Origin: G963678445 sp963678445
GTDB taxonomy: Bacteria; Hydrogenedentota; Hydrogenedentia; Hydrogenedentales; G963678445
Assembly (NCBI GenBank): GCA_963678445.1
Contig: OY782877.1
Coordinates: 186,001-250,000, forward strand
Direction of reading: 5' to 3'
Length of the DNA stretch: 64,000 nucleotides
The notes beneath the pieces are model-generated. The model worked only from the letters and a program-made list of their open reading frames with translations, did no database searches and was not told the origin of the DNA. The number at the start of each line of letters is the position of its first letter. The first letter of the stretch is position 1. The position numbers were made by a program, and so were the translations under genes. Below are positions 17,494-26,400 of the stretch, piece by piece.

Positions 17494-19821
17494 ATGCAAC
17501 GTGTTATCCATGCCCAGAAATCGCTGGGACCGGCTCTTTCACTTATTGTATTTTTCATTATTTCGGTGACTTTGTCAATATATTACCATATCCCGCCCAA
17601 AGCCCAACCCGCTACCGCTCCTCCGGAGAGTTTTTCATCGATGCGGGCAATGGAACATCTTAGCGTTATTGCGCGCCAATCCCGGCCTGCTGGAAGTGCT
17701 GAAAACGCAGCGGTTCGACGCTATTTAGCTGAACAGATAGAAAAGCTTGGTCTGTCCCCAGTGCTGCAAAAAGAGGATATTCACTGGCAGGCTGGACGTG
17801 TTGCCACGGTTAACAATATTATGACGCGTATTCCTGGCAAGAACAGCTCGGGCGCTATCCTGCTCATGGCGCACCATGACAGTGTGCCCTTTGGGCCCGG
17901 CGCTTCTGATGACGGCGCGGGCATTGTCACGCTGCTGGAAACCATGCGCGCACTCACCACCATCCCGCAATTGGACAATGATGTTATTTTCCTGTTTACG
18001 GACGGCGAAGAAGCCCGTAGAGCAGGTGGCAAAGGCACCCGTGGCGCATGGGCGTTTGCGGAAAAACACCCATGGGCCAAAGATGTAAGATTGGCGTTCA
18101 ATTTCGATTGCCGCGGCACCAGCGGTCCATCGTATCTGTACGAATGCTCTCCACAGAATGGGTGGCTAATCCAAAACCTTAGTCGGGCGCAATGCACGCC
18201 TGTCGCAACATCCTTTATGTACGAGATTTACCATAGTATGCCCTTGGACAGCGACTATACCCGATTCCGAAATGCGGAAATACCGGGACTCAATTTTGCC
18301 TTTATTAAAGGACTCGAACGCTATCATACAGCGCGTGATACGCTGGAAAACATCAACACGGACAGTCTACAGCATCACGGAAACTATGCGCTGCAGCTCA
18401 CCCGGCACTTTGGCAACCTATCGCTCAGTAAGGTAACCGCACCAGATCGGGTATATTTCAACTGGCTAGGTTACCACATCGCACACTACCCCGTACGCTG
18501 GGTACTTCCTACCACCTTTTTTATCGCCCTTGTTCTTCTTCTAACGCTTGTGACCGGTATCCGCAAAAAACACCTGCAGCTTCGCGCTATAGGCAGAGGG
18601 TTTATCCTCTACCTTCTCTTTCTTCTTACCGCCACCGGCGCTATCGCACTCATCTCCTTCCTCAGCTACCAGATACACGGCATCTATGTGCTATACAGCA
18701 GCGCCTCACTCACATTGGGCTGCATCATCCTGAGTTTATCTGCCTTCCTGCTTTTTCAGCGGTGGTGCACAAAACGAGTAAGCAGCGACAACCTCCACAT
18801 GGCTGTACTCATTCTGTGGCTATTCTTGCTCGTACTGAGCAGCATAAAAATTCCCGGTGCATCCTACCTCTTCGCATGGCCGCTCCTTTTTGTGCTCATT
18901 TATAAATACGCTCGATTCCAATTTCTGACAAGCAACAACGAGTCCAGCTCCCCCCTCCTTTCCCTTCTTAGCGCCGTGGTCATGCTACCCGGCTTGTTAC
19001 TCTTCCCGGGCATTCTATATGGGGTCTATATGGGTGTCACCATTATATTCGCAGCCGCGCTTATCGCGGGCCTCATGCTTCTTTGCGGGCTGTTATGGCC
19101 GCAATTTAATATTCTTAATACCAGTACGGTAAAATACCTGCCCATACCCGGTGTCTTAATTGCCGTTGCCTGTTTTGCCATCGGTATCTTTGGACTGCGC
19201 ATTGATGAAGCCCATCCCCGTCTTAATTGCCTGAGCTATGCGGTCAATGCCGATACCGACGAGGCCTTCTGGCTTAGTAGTGATACGGAAATCGATCCAT
19301 GGCTTCGGCAATTCTTCCCGGCAGGTTCCCAACTCATGCCGCTGGATACTTTCCTACCCGAAGCTACCGGAAAATACCACAAGGCGCCTGCGGTTCCCGT
19401 CAGCCTGACCCCGCCCAAGATTGAAATACTTCAGGATGAAACGCGGGCGGAAAAACGCTACCTGCATCTCAAAGTCACCTCACCACGCAAAGCCCCCACC
19501 GTCGTGCTTAACGCACTTTCCGACATCCCTGTGTATAATGCCACCTTCAATGGTATTTCGCTGCAGGATTACGACGGACGCTGGTTCCTTAGTGATGGTA
19601 TCTTTCCTGTGGACGAAGGCATTGAACTCACATTGGAGCTTCCGGCCCATACCCCACTTAAACTACGCGTTATTGATCACAGTTACGGTCTACCAACGCC
19701 AGCGAAAGGACCAAAGCCGATACGTCCCCCATATCTTATTCCAAAGACAAACACCCCAGACTTCAACCTTGATCCCCTTAAAAGTGATGAAACCATCGTC
19801 GCGAAAACCTATACACTTTAA
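17494..19821 (+). CDS. Membrane-anchored M28 family zinc peptidase
   Basis: 775 residues. An N-terminal membrane anchor (about 10-31) is followed by an M28 aminopeptidase-type catalytic domain with all metal ligands and the catalytic acid visible: AHHDS (His127, Asp129), ASDDGAG (Asp139), TDGEEA (Glu172/173), NFDCRG (Asp205) and ERYHTARD. Residues about 330-590 hold eight or so transmembrane helices, and the C-terminal 170 residues form an exposed beta-rich domain. The layout resembles the vacuolar membrane protease Pff1 family. The frame is open from a TTG at 17482; I use the ATG at 17494 with GGAG seven bases upstream. It is divergent from the TetR gene and may be under its control. Confidence 0.87.
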   Translation: MQRVIHAQKSLGPALSLIVFFIISVTLSIYYHIPPKAQPATAPPESFSSMRAMEHLSVIARQSRPAGSAENAAVRRYLAEQIEKLGLSPVLQKEDIHWQAGRVATVNNIMTRIPGKNSSGAILLMAHHDSVPFGPGASDDGAGIVTLLETMRALTTIPQLDNDVIFLFTDGEEARRAGGKGTRGAWAFAEKHPWAKDVRLAFNFDCRGTSGPSYLYECSPQNGWLIQNLSRAQCTPVATSFMYEIYHSMPLDSDYTRFRNAEIPGLNFAFIKGLERYHTARDTLENINTDSLQHHGNYALQLTRHFGNLSLSKVTAPDRVYFNWLGYHIAHYPVRWVLPTTFFIALVLLLTLVTGIRKKHLQLRAIGRGFILYLLFLLTATGAIALISFLSYQIHGIYVLYSSASLTLGCIILSLSAFLLFQRWCTKRVSSDNLHMAVLILWLFLLVLSSIKIPGASYLFAWPLLFVLIYKYARFQFLTSNNESSSPLLSLLSAVVMLPGLLLFPGILYGVYMGVTIIFAAALIAGLMLLCGLLWPQFNILNTSTVKYLPIPGVLIAVACFAIGIFGLRIDEAHPRLNCLSYAVNADTDEAFWLSSDTEIDPWLRQFFPAGSQLMPLDTFLPEATGKYHKAPAVPVSLTPPKIEILQDETRAEKRYLHLKVTSPRKAPTVVLNALSDIPVYNATFNGISLQDYDGRWFLSDGIFPVDEGIELTLELPAHTPLKLRVIDHSYGLPTPAKGPKPIRPPYLIPKTNTPDFNLDPLKSDETIVAKTYTL

Positions 19822-19823
19822 AA

Positions 19824-19845
19824 CAACCTGGTCGCTTCCAGGTTG
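19824..19845 (-). terminator. Terminator between convergent genes
   Basis: CAACCTGG-TCGCTT-CCAGGTTG forms an 8-bp hairpin just after the M28 stop. On the minus strand it is followed by TTTTAAAG, so it best serves the GH20-like gene arriving from the right, and may act weakly for both. Confidence 0.5.
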
Positions 19846-19882
19846 CCGCAAAATTACCAGGAGCATGCTATAACACGATTCC

Positions 19883-22777
19883 TTAGAAACGAAGCGTTCC
19901 GTATTGGTAGGGCGATGGTTCGGTGTAATCATGCGCCCAGACGCTTTCTTCCCGATTTACATTGCAGCGAATACGTCGAAAATTTACTGGCCACTGCTCG
20001 CCTGCGTGCACGGATTCTTGTACCATCTTCAATGGAATCGCGATCACAGCAACCCAGGCATCCTTCTCTGTTCTTGTCATGACCTGCCAATCGCCATCCC
20101 ATGCAGCGTCCCATGAAAGACTATCGTACTGTGCGCCTCGCGGATTGACCAATAAGCGGAACGGCCCCTTCGCAGAAGTCTTCCAGATCATTTCAAAGGA
20201 TTCCTGTTTCCACAAGGCGCTGTCCCGTTCCGTCATATCACAGATCATAGCCTCCATGCGTGGCTCCCGCGCCGTGACCCCAACAAAAAGATGGGTGCGG
20301 CTTCGGCATATACGCACTTCCGTGGGAGCAGTTGCAAAACGAGGCGCATCGACACATAGAAAACCATAGGCTTGGGGATCTTCCTCCCACTGTGTCCCGG
20401 AAAGGTCGTATTTGCTCCCCGACACCGGCATCGCTGTTTGAGAACAAACCGCCACCGCAGGGGGCTTTAAAGCATACGCGTGTAATTCCCGCAATACGGC
20501 TTGCTCATGCGGTGATTCAACACAGATGCGCGCATAGCGTTGCTGTAAAGGAGGATTGAGCAGCAACCGTCCTGCAAAAGGCGCTGTTATTTTTTGCGGC
20601 AAGCTGCGGTATTGACTCCCATCCCGACTTTCCAAAATCTCTAATTGAGAGGCATCCAACGTTTCATATTCCAAGCGACAAACCGCACCTGCATGGGCCA
20701 GAAAATCTAAATCCGCTGTAGCACGATGCTTCTCATCCTTGAAGGCCGCCAGGAACGGCACCTCAAACAGACGATTTCCCGCAGGAATATCCATCGGGCG
20801 CACATAGGACAAATGCATGCCAAACAAAATGGAGGCAGGTACAAATCGCTTCTGTTCCCGAATTGTTTCCACAATACGCGCAGCACGTTCCGGCGGCATT
20901 GCCGGGTCCAGTGTCGCCTGCATCTCCACCACCTCGATCAGATCCCGCAGCAGACCGTCCTTGGGTTTTTCGGAGTATTCCTTTTCAAGCGACAAATAGC
21001 GAGAGAGATTCTCATACAGGGCCACCGCCTGCTCCAAATCCGTATCCGATTCGGGCAGCCGCTTCCTTAACGGCTTTAAATCATCACGAAAGCCCTCATA
21101 TAATTCCCAGGGTTGCTCTCCTACCAACACCTGCTGATTCAGATAGGACACCAGCGCCTGCAAACGTTCCGGATAGACAGGTTTCCAGAGCGCACTTTGG
21201 AAGCTTTCATTCAAGCCCTCTGGCCATGTCAATAATGGCGCGCTAAAAGACCACGCCTTGTCCATTGTATGCTCAAAAACCTCCTCCCCGGTCAGTGCAT
21301 CGTTTACGACTACCCCCTTCACAGAAATTTTGTCCAACTGCTCTGAAAGAAGCTGACACAATTGATATCCCAATGACGCTGGACCATCGCATAGGAAGAG
21401 GAGGGGAGTAGACAGAGACGTCCCCCAGTCTACTGTAGATTTCAGCGACTTCTGCGATGAAAAATGAAGTACTAGCTGTGCATCTTTGGGGAATTTTTCA
21501 GCCGCTTTGAGCAAATTAAATCGTTTCCCCTCCTGATTAGGGTCAAGGGCTGCACCGCCTATCCATAAGGCAGCCTTTCCACACCTCTCCTTCGCCAGAC
21601 GATCCACCAAATGAATCATATCTCCCACCACCGTTGCGTTATCTTTTCGCTGCGCCAACGTGCGCAGATCCTGATTCAGACGTCCGATAGGCTCCAACGG
21701 TAAATAAATATGTTTGGGCTTTAAAAGCCGATGCATTTGCTGGAGTACTTTCGAAAGCGCAGCCTTCGTCTCCGGGGCATAGGGACACAACGAATCGGAC
21801 TCTGCCGGTGCATACGCATACCGAACAGTCACCGTGGCGCCATCCGGGATGCCGCCGCCTGGCAATCGACGCAGCAACCAAGGTGGACTAATCTCACGAA
21901 ACGGTGACTCGAGTCCCCCTTGCTCCCAAGAATAATCCACGCGTTCCTGACAGGGAATATGCGACACGGATACCTGTATCGGTGCTGTAGGCGTGGCAAT
22001 CACATTACGCTTGGACAGCATGCTCCATTCTTCACCGCGCAAGACGATCTCGTCCTGTTGTACACGCCCCTCAACCGCTGCTGGCGTTTGCTGCAAGAGT
22101 AACGACGCATTGCCCAACACATGCAAGGTAGGAATCGGCTCTATATAGCGGCACCGCGCTTCTTCAAAAAGCGCTTTCCATGCCTGCGCTCGTACCCCTT
22201 CTAACTGTAAAAAATCGACACTGTCGAACAGAACATAATTACATTTCAATGCCGCCAAATGTTGTAGATCGTTCGTTGTCATCAACCCTTGCACATAGGC
22301 ACAACGCACCGATACATCCGGCCAGTCCTGTATTTCACAACACGGCCACGTAGCCGCATAGGCTCGCGCAATCTGCAGCAAACTTTGCACCCCATAAAAC
22401 ACACCCGCTTCATCCGCTCCCGCCACTAACGCCCATTCCTTATCCACCACCAGGGCATATCCGCCAGGCCCCGCATCTTCAGCGCGCTTTGCCCACTTAC
22501 GAAACTTCCGCTTTTCAAAGGAAGCATGCGCCGAAGCCCTGCCCAGATAAATACCCGGCGCACCGGCCTTGTGTGCCTCTGCATATACCACCGGCAAGCT
22601 ATAGCCCAGCGTTTCAAAAAGTACCTGAAGGCTCTCCTGGATTGCTGGAGCGGCTTGTTTCTCTATCACCACAGGCATTTCGGGATGAATATGAAAAACA
22701 TGTTTTTCCTTCACCACGGTCTGTTGCGGTTCAGGGGTGATTCCCATCAGGCATAGCATACAAAGCAACGCGCCCAT
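19883..22777 (-). CDS. Secreted GH20-like protein with a CBM9-like C-terminus
   Basis: 964 residues with a short signal peptide. Residues about 26-150 match the GH20b domain that precedes hexosaminidase barrels (GGYALVVDKEWALVAGADEA, then GVFYGVQSLLQI). A TIM-barrel-like part follows (about 153-500), opening with WPDVSVRCAYVQG. Where GH20 enzymes carry the catalytic Asp-Glu pair, the sequence reads HIYLPLEPIGRLNQD, so the aspartate is not apparent. The last 190 residues resemble a CBM9-like carbohydrate-binding fold. A glycan-binding or altered hydrolase role is likely. The ATG has GGAAGGA upstream. PurF-like lies upstream on the same strand after a 108-base gap, probably unrelated. Confidence 0.75.
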   Translation of the reverse strand: MGALLCMLCLMGITPEPQQTVVKEKHVFHIHPEMPVVIEKQAAPAIQESLQVLFETLGYSLPVVYAEAHKAGAPGIYLGRASAHASFEKRKFRKWAKRAEDAGPGGYALVVDKEWALVAGADEAGVFYGVQSLLQIARAYAATWPCCEIQDWPDVSVRCAYVQGLMTTNDLQHLAALKCNYVLFDSVDFLQLEGVRAQAWKALFEEARCRYIEPIPTLHVLGNASLLLQQTPAAVEGRVQQDEIVLRGEEWSMLSKRNVIATPTAPIQVSVSHIPCQERVDYSWEQGGLESPFREISPPWLLRRLPGGGIPDGATVTVRYAYAPAESDSLCPYAPETKAALSKVLQQMHRLLKPKHIYLPLEPIGRLNQDLRTLAQRKDNATVVGDMIHLVDRLAKERCGKAALWIGGAALDPNQEGKRFNLLKAAEKFPKDAQLVLHFSSQKSLKSTVDWGTSLSTPLLFLCDGPASLGYQLCQLLSEQLDKISVKGVVVNDALTGEEVFEHTMDKAWSFSAPLLTWPEGLNESFQSALWKPVYPERLQALVSYLNQQVLVGEQPWELYEGFRDDLKPLRKRLPESDTDLEQAVALYENLSRYLSLEKEYSEKPKDGLLRDLIEVVEMQATLDPAMPPERAARIVETIREQKRFVPASILFGMHLSYVRPMDIPAGNRLFEVPFLAAFKDEKHRATADLDFLAHAGAVCRLEYETLDASQLEILESRDGSQYRSLPQKITAPFAGRLLLNPPLQQRYARICVESPHEQAVLRELHAYALKPPAVAVCSQTAMPVSGSKYDLSGTQWEEDPQAYGFLCVDAPRFATAPTEVRICRSRTHLFVGVTAREPRMEAMICDMTERDSALWKQESFEMIWKTSAKGPFRLLVNPRGAQYDSLSWDAAWDGDWQVMTRTEKDAWVAVIAIPLKMVQESVHAGEQWPVNFRRIRCNVNREESVWAHDYTEPSPYQYGTLRF

Positions 22778-22885
22778 AACAATCCTTCCTTGAGCTACTG
22801 ATACAAAAACTTCTCAGCAGGAAAAATGCCTGTACACAGACGCCTGCCAAGAAGATTTTCATTACACTTGGTCAAAAAAAAGTAG

Positions 22886-24325
22886 TCACACCGTCTTCTG
22901 TGCTTTACCACAGCCTGCGCACGGCTTTGTCTCCCCATTCCAACAGGCCGTGCAAAGCTTTTCACGCGGCAATCCAATCGCGTCTACCAAATCATCCAAC
23001 TCCTGATAGCGTACCGATGTCAACCCCAGACGGGTGGAAATACGCTCCACCATGGCCGCATAACGATCTGATTTCGGGTTGGTGTACTCTTCCAGATGAG
23101 CTTCAGAATCGCCCTCCAGCTCTTTAATCGCACGCCGACTAGCCAGATCCATCAAAGAGCGGCTGCGGGAAAAATTAAGATAGTCGCAGCCATACACCAG
23201 CGGCGGACAGGCTGCGCGCATATGCACTTCCAAAGCGCCATAATCGTACAAACGCTGCACCGTGTCACGCAACTGTGTTCCCCGCACAATGGAATCTTCA
23301 CACAGTAGCATGCGTTTACCCTGGATCAATTCCCGGATGGGAATTAGCTTCATACGCGCCACCAAATCCCGCTGCGCCTGTACTTGTGGCATAAAACTGC
23401 GCGGCCATGTTGGCGTGTATTTCGCAAATGGGCGTGCATAAGGCACCTTGGCTTCATTGGCATAGCCGATGGCATGGCCCGAACCTGAATCAGGCACACC
23501 TCCCACCAAATCTACTGTCACATTATCTCTCCGGGCCAACGCCGCGCCACATCGATTCCGGACCACTTCTGCATTGACGCCCTCATAACTGGAAGCGGGA
23601 AACCCGTAGTAGACCCACAAAAACGAACAGATCTGCATTTCCTCCCCGGGAGGACACTTCTGCTCAATCCCGTCTGGTGTCATCAATACTACTTCCCCCG
23701 GCCCCAGTTCCCGAACAATCTCGTAGTCCATATTGGGAAAAGCTGTCGTCTCCAACGTCGCCGCATACGCCCCCTCTTTTGCTCCCAAAATTACCGGCGT
23801 GCGCCCCCACTTGTCACGACCGGCATAAATACCTTCCCTGGTCAGCAACAAAACCGAGCAGGAGCCTTCTATCTTTTCCTGGGCATTACGAATCCCGTCC
23901 TCAAACGTCGCCTCCTCATTAATCAACGTCGCCACCAGCTCCGTCTGATTAATACCATCACCGCTCATCTCCGAAAAATGAGTAGACCGCTTTTTAAATG
24001 CTGCACTGGCCAACGCCTCAGCATTCTTCACCGCCCCCACAACCACAACTGCATATGGTCCCAAGTGGGAGCCAATAATCAAGGGCTGCGATTCGAGATC
24101 ACTGATCACACCAATGCCACTATTGCCTTGCAGTTCGAGGATATCTTTCTCAAATTTCGAGCGAAACTGTGCATTGGTAATATCGTGAATATTACGCTTG
24201 AAATGTCCCCCATTTAAAACGGCCAGACCTCCACGGCAAGTACCCAAGTGAGAATGGTAATCCGTTCCATAAAACAAATCCTGGCTACAATCCTGCTTGG
24301 AAACCACACCAAAAAAACCGCCCAT
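22886..24325 (-). CDS. Amidophosphoribosyltransferase (PurF) paralogue lacking the N-terminal cysteine
   Basis: 479 residues with the full PurF layout: an N-terminal Ntn-type glutaminase fold and a C-terminal phosphoribosyltransferase domain. The PRPP-binding loop is MLLCEDSIVRGTQL, about residues 334-347. Genuine PurF begins with Met-Cys, the cysteine being the glutaminase nucleophile; here the start is MGGFFGVVSK, so the nucleophile is absent. I recall paralogues starting this way in other bacteria, so it is probably a subfamily trait rather than an error. It may use ammonia or act on another phosphoribosyl substrate. A C-terminal cluster CTACWNGETKPCAGCGK could bind metal. The ATG has GGGAGA upstream. 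Confidence 0.82.
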   Translation of the reverse strand: MGGFFGVVSKQDCSQDLFYGTDYHSHLGTCRGGLAVLNGGHFKRNIHDITNAQFRSKFEKDILELQGNSGIGVISDLESQPLIIGSHLGPYAVVVVGAVKNAEALASAAFKKRSTHFSEMSGDGINQTELVATLINEEATFEDGIRNAQEKIEGSCSVLLLTREGIYAGRDKWGRTPVILGAKEGAYAATLETTAFPNMDYEIVRELGPGEVVLMTPDGIEQKCPPGEEMQICSFLWVYYGFPASSYEGVNAEVVRNRCGAALARRDNVTVDLVGGVPDSGSGHAIGYANEAKVPYARPFAKYTPTWPRSFMPQVQAQRDLVARMKLIPIRELIQGKRMLLCEDSIVRGTQLRDTVQRLYDYGALEVHMRAACPPLVYGCDYLNFSRSRSLMDLASRRAIKELEGDSEAHLEEYTNPKSDRYAAMVERISTRLGLTSVRYQELDDLVDAIGLPREKLCTACWNGETKPCAGCGKAQKTV

Positions 24326-24623
24326 TTACTTCTCTCCCATTCGCCGAAGCAATGCTGATGCGCTCTAAAAAAAACAAAACCGCATGCTCATGCACAAAAA
24401 GTGCTCGCACCGGTTCTGCTCACAGTAACAGTTCACTCTTATAATTGCAACCATCTATGTAGACGCCGCCAACTCCCTTAGCATTCCTCCGCTGTTATGG
24501 ACTTCCGACCGTACCGTAAACGCCAAAATGCCATAAAAGATAAAAGCCTCCCCTGTCCCAAAAAATAAAATTCATACTGACGATTGCCAATACACTGGCT
24601 ACGGCATCGTATCGCTGCTATCG
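24326..24623. other. Intergenic region, nothing recognisable
   Basis: About 300 bases between the GGDEF gene end and the PurF-like start. No convincing hairpin terminator, RNA gene or repeat copy was seen. Confidence 0.45.
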
Positions 24624-25934
24624 TTACGAAGCGGCAGAATTCGACGATGCTATCTCAATAGCATTCTTTCCACTCGCCTTGGCGCTATACAACGCATCAT
24701 CCGAAGCCCGAATGAGTGTATCCGTCGACCAGCCCATGCAATAGGTAGCAATTCCGATACTCATTGTAGTGCCATAGCAATCCAGCCTGGCAAATTCCAG
24801 CTGCATACGTTCCGCTACCGCCACTGCGCTCGACTCATCGGCACCGTGCAATACAACCGCAAACTCATCCCCGCCAAAACGAAAACCCTCGTCGGAAGAT
24901 GTTGAACGGATGCTTTTATGGATAACATCCCCGACTGAAATCAGCAGTTTATCCCCGGTCTGATGGCCATAGGTATCGTTACAATGCTTAAAATTGTCCA
25001 AATCGATCAAAAGCAAGGCCAACCCAATCTTTTGGCTACACGCACTTGCCACCGCCCATTCGATACGATTTTGAAACGAACGTTTATTGAACAGGCCCGT
25101 CAACTCATCCCGTTGCGCCGCCTCAGCCAATTGCCGCTCCACCTCCCGCTTGCCCGTTACATCCTTAAAAGAAAGGAATACAATGTTTTCATATTCCCCT
25201 TCGATAAAAGTCGCCGTCACATCGGCATACACTTCCTTCCCCGCCGTATGCGTCAACCGCAAATCCCCCATCGTCCCACCACCACTATGCGTAATAATCT
25301 TTAGCCACTGCTGCATTCGCGGTTGTTCCGTCTTTTCAAACAGGGGCAACACCTCCTGTCCCGAAAAGTGGCTTTCCTCACTCCCCACCATCGTTGCAAA
25401 AGCCTTGTTCACATCCATGATGATGTGCTTATTCTGATCCAGAAATAGCATACCATCCGCACTTAACTCAAACAGACTCCTGTACTTGCTCTCTGCAACC
25501 GCACGTTCGCGACGCAACTCACGTTCCTTGAAAACGCGAATCAGTTTCGCTTCTAACTCATCATGGGCAAAAGGTTTGTTGATAAAGTCGTGCGCGCCTG
25601 CATGAATAACCTCGACAAACGGAAACTCCGCCGGATACCCCGTAAGGACTATAATGTGCAGCTCCGGCCAACGTTGTGCCACCTTCTTAATCAACGGCAA
25701 CCCATGCAGGCCCGGCATCATCATATCCGTCACCAGCACATCAAACGTCTCCTGCTCTAATGCTTTGAGAAGAGCATCGCCATCCATCGCCGAACGCACT
25801 TCACAACCCAGCCGGGTGCGCACCAATCTATCTACCAACGTCGTAATGCTGTCCTGATCATCTGCCGCCAGCACCCGATAGTCTGCATATCGGCCTTCAT
25901 ACAGCAATTCTGGAGTATGCTCTAGTTCACTCAT
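24624..25934 (-). CDS. Response regulator with REC, PAS and GGDEF domains
   Basis: A 436-residue diguanylate cyclase controlled by phosphorylation. The N-terminal receiver domain has the acidic pocket (Asp25/26), the phospho-acceptor in VTDMMMPG (Asp70), Thr98 and the Lys120 in INKPF. A PAS domain (about 147-260) starts with YRSLFELSADGMLFLD. The GGDEF domain ends the protein with an intact FRFGGDEFAVVL near residue 353, so it should make cyclic di-GMP. No inhibitory RxxD site is obvious. No histidine kinase gene is adjacent, so the partner kinase is elsewhere. Confidence 0.93.
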   Translation of the reverse strand: MSELEHTPELLYEGRYADYRVLAADDQDSITTLVDRLVRTRLGCEVRSAMDGDALLKALEQETFDVLVTDMMMPGLHGLPLIKKVAQRWPELHIIVLTGYPAEFPFVEVIHAGAHDFINKPFAHDELEAKLIRVFKERELRRERAVAESKYRSLFELSADGMLFLDQNKHIIMDVNKAFATMVGSEESHFSGQEVLPLFEKTEQPRMQQWLKIITHSGGGTMGDLRLTHTAGKEVYADVTATFIEGEYENIVFLSFKDVTGKREVERQLAEAAQRDELTGLFNKRSFQNRIEWAVASACSQKIGLALLLIDLDNFKHCNDTYGHQTGDKLLISVGDVIHKSIRSTSSDEGFRFGGDEFAVVLHGADESSAVAVAERMQLEFARLDCYGTTMSIGIATYCMGWSTDTLIRASDDALYSAKASGKNAIEIASSNSAAS

Positions 25935-26400
25935 TTATACATCCTTGGCTCTCGCCGTAACTTCAGAACGCCCCTAGCCCCTAATTATAATGATCGAATA
26001 AATTAATCTACGCCAGCATTATAGGCAAGAAGATTGGGGTGCACCTTCTAGCCCTGGGCGATGTAACATCGTGTATTTTACAGTAGGCGACAGTGATTCA
26101 GGGGGAAAACATCCTTACTTGATATGCGTTCCTGCGGTCTGCACAAAAAAAACTCATGAATCCTACCGCGACCTCCGAAACTCGGTTAAGTATATTTAAC
26201 CAAACACATCAGAGTCAATCACTTTATTACCAAATAAACACTTTACAGAGGACAGAAAAAAGCGAGCGTCAAAACCCATAACCCAATACTTATCGAGTTT
26301 TTTTGCAAATTTCCACATCTCTGTATATGTGAATATTGAAAAAGGTTCTGCAAAACAAGGTGCAGAACCTTTAAAAAGTCGCCGCAAAAAGTAAGTTATA
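25935..26400. other. Intergenic region with the htrA terminator
   Basis: About 466 bases of AT-rich sequence between htrA and the GGDEF gene. Apart from the terminator at 26341-26372 I see no gene; a minus-strand open frame at 26196-26387 overlaps that hairpin and shows no protein features. Confidence 0.5.
26341..26372 (-). terminator. Intrinsic terminator of htrA
   Basis: A perfect 12-bp stem AAAGGTTCTGCA / TGCAGAACCTTT with an 8-base loop lies about 30 bases after the htrA stop. On the minus strand the stem runs into TTTTTCAATATT. Confidence 0.8.

Noticed and set aside
26196..26387. 63-codon minus-strand frame downstream of htrA
   Set aside because: It runs through the htrA terminator hairpin and shows no protein signature.
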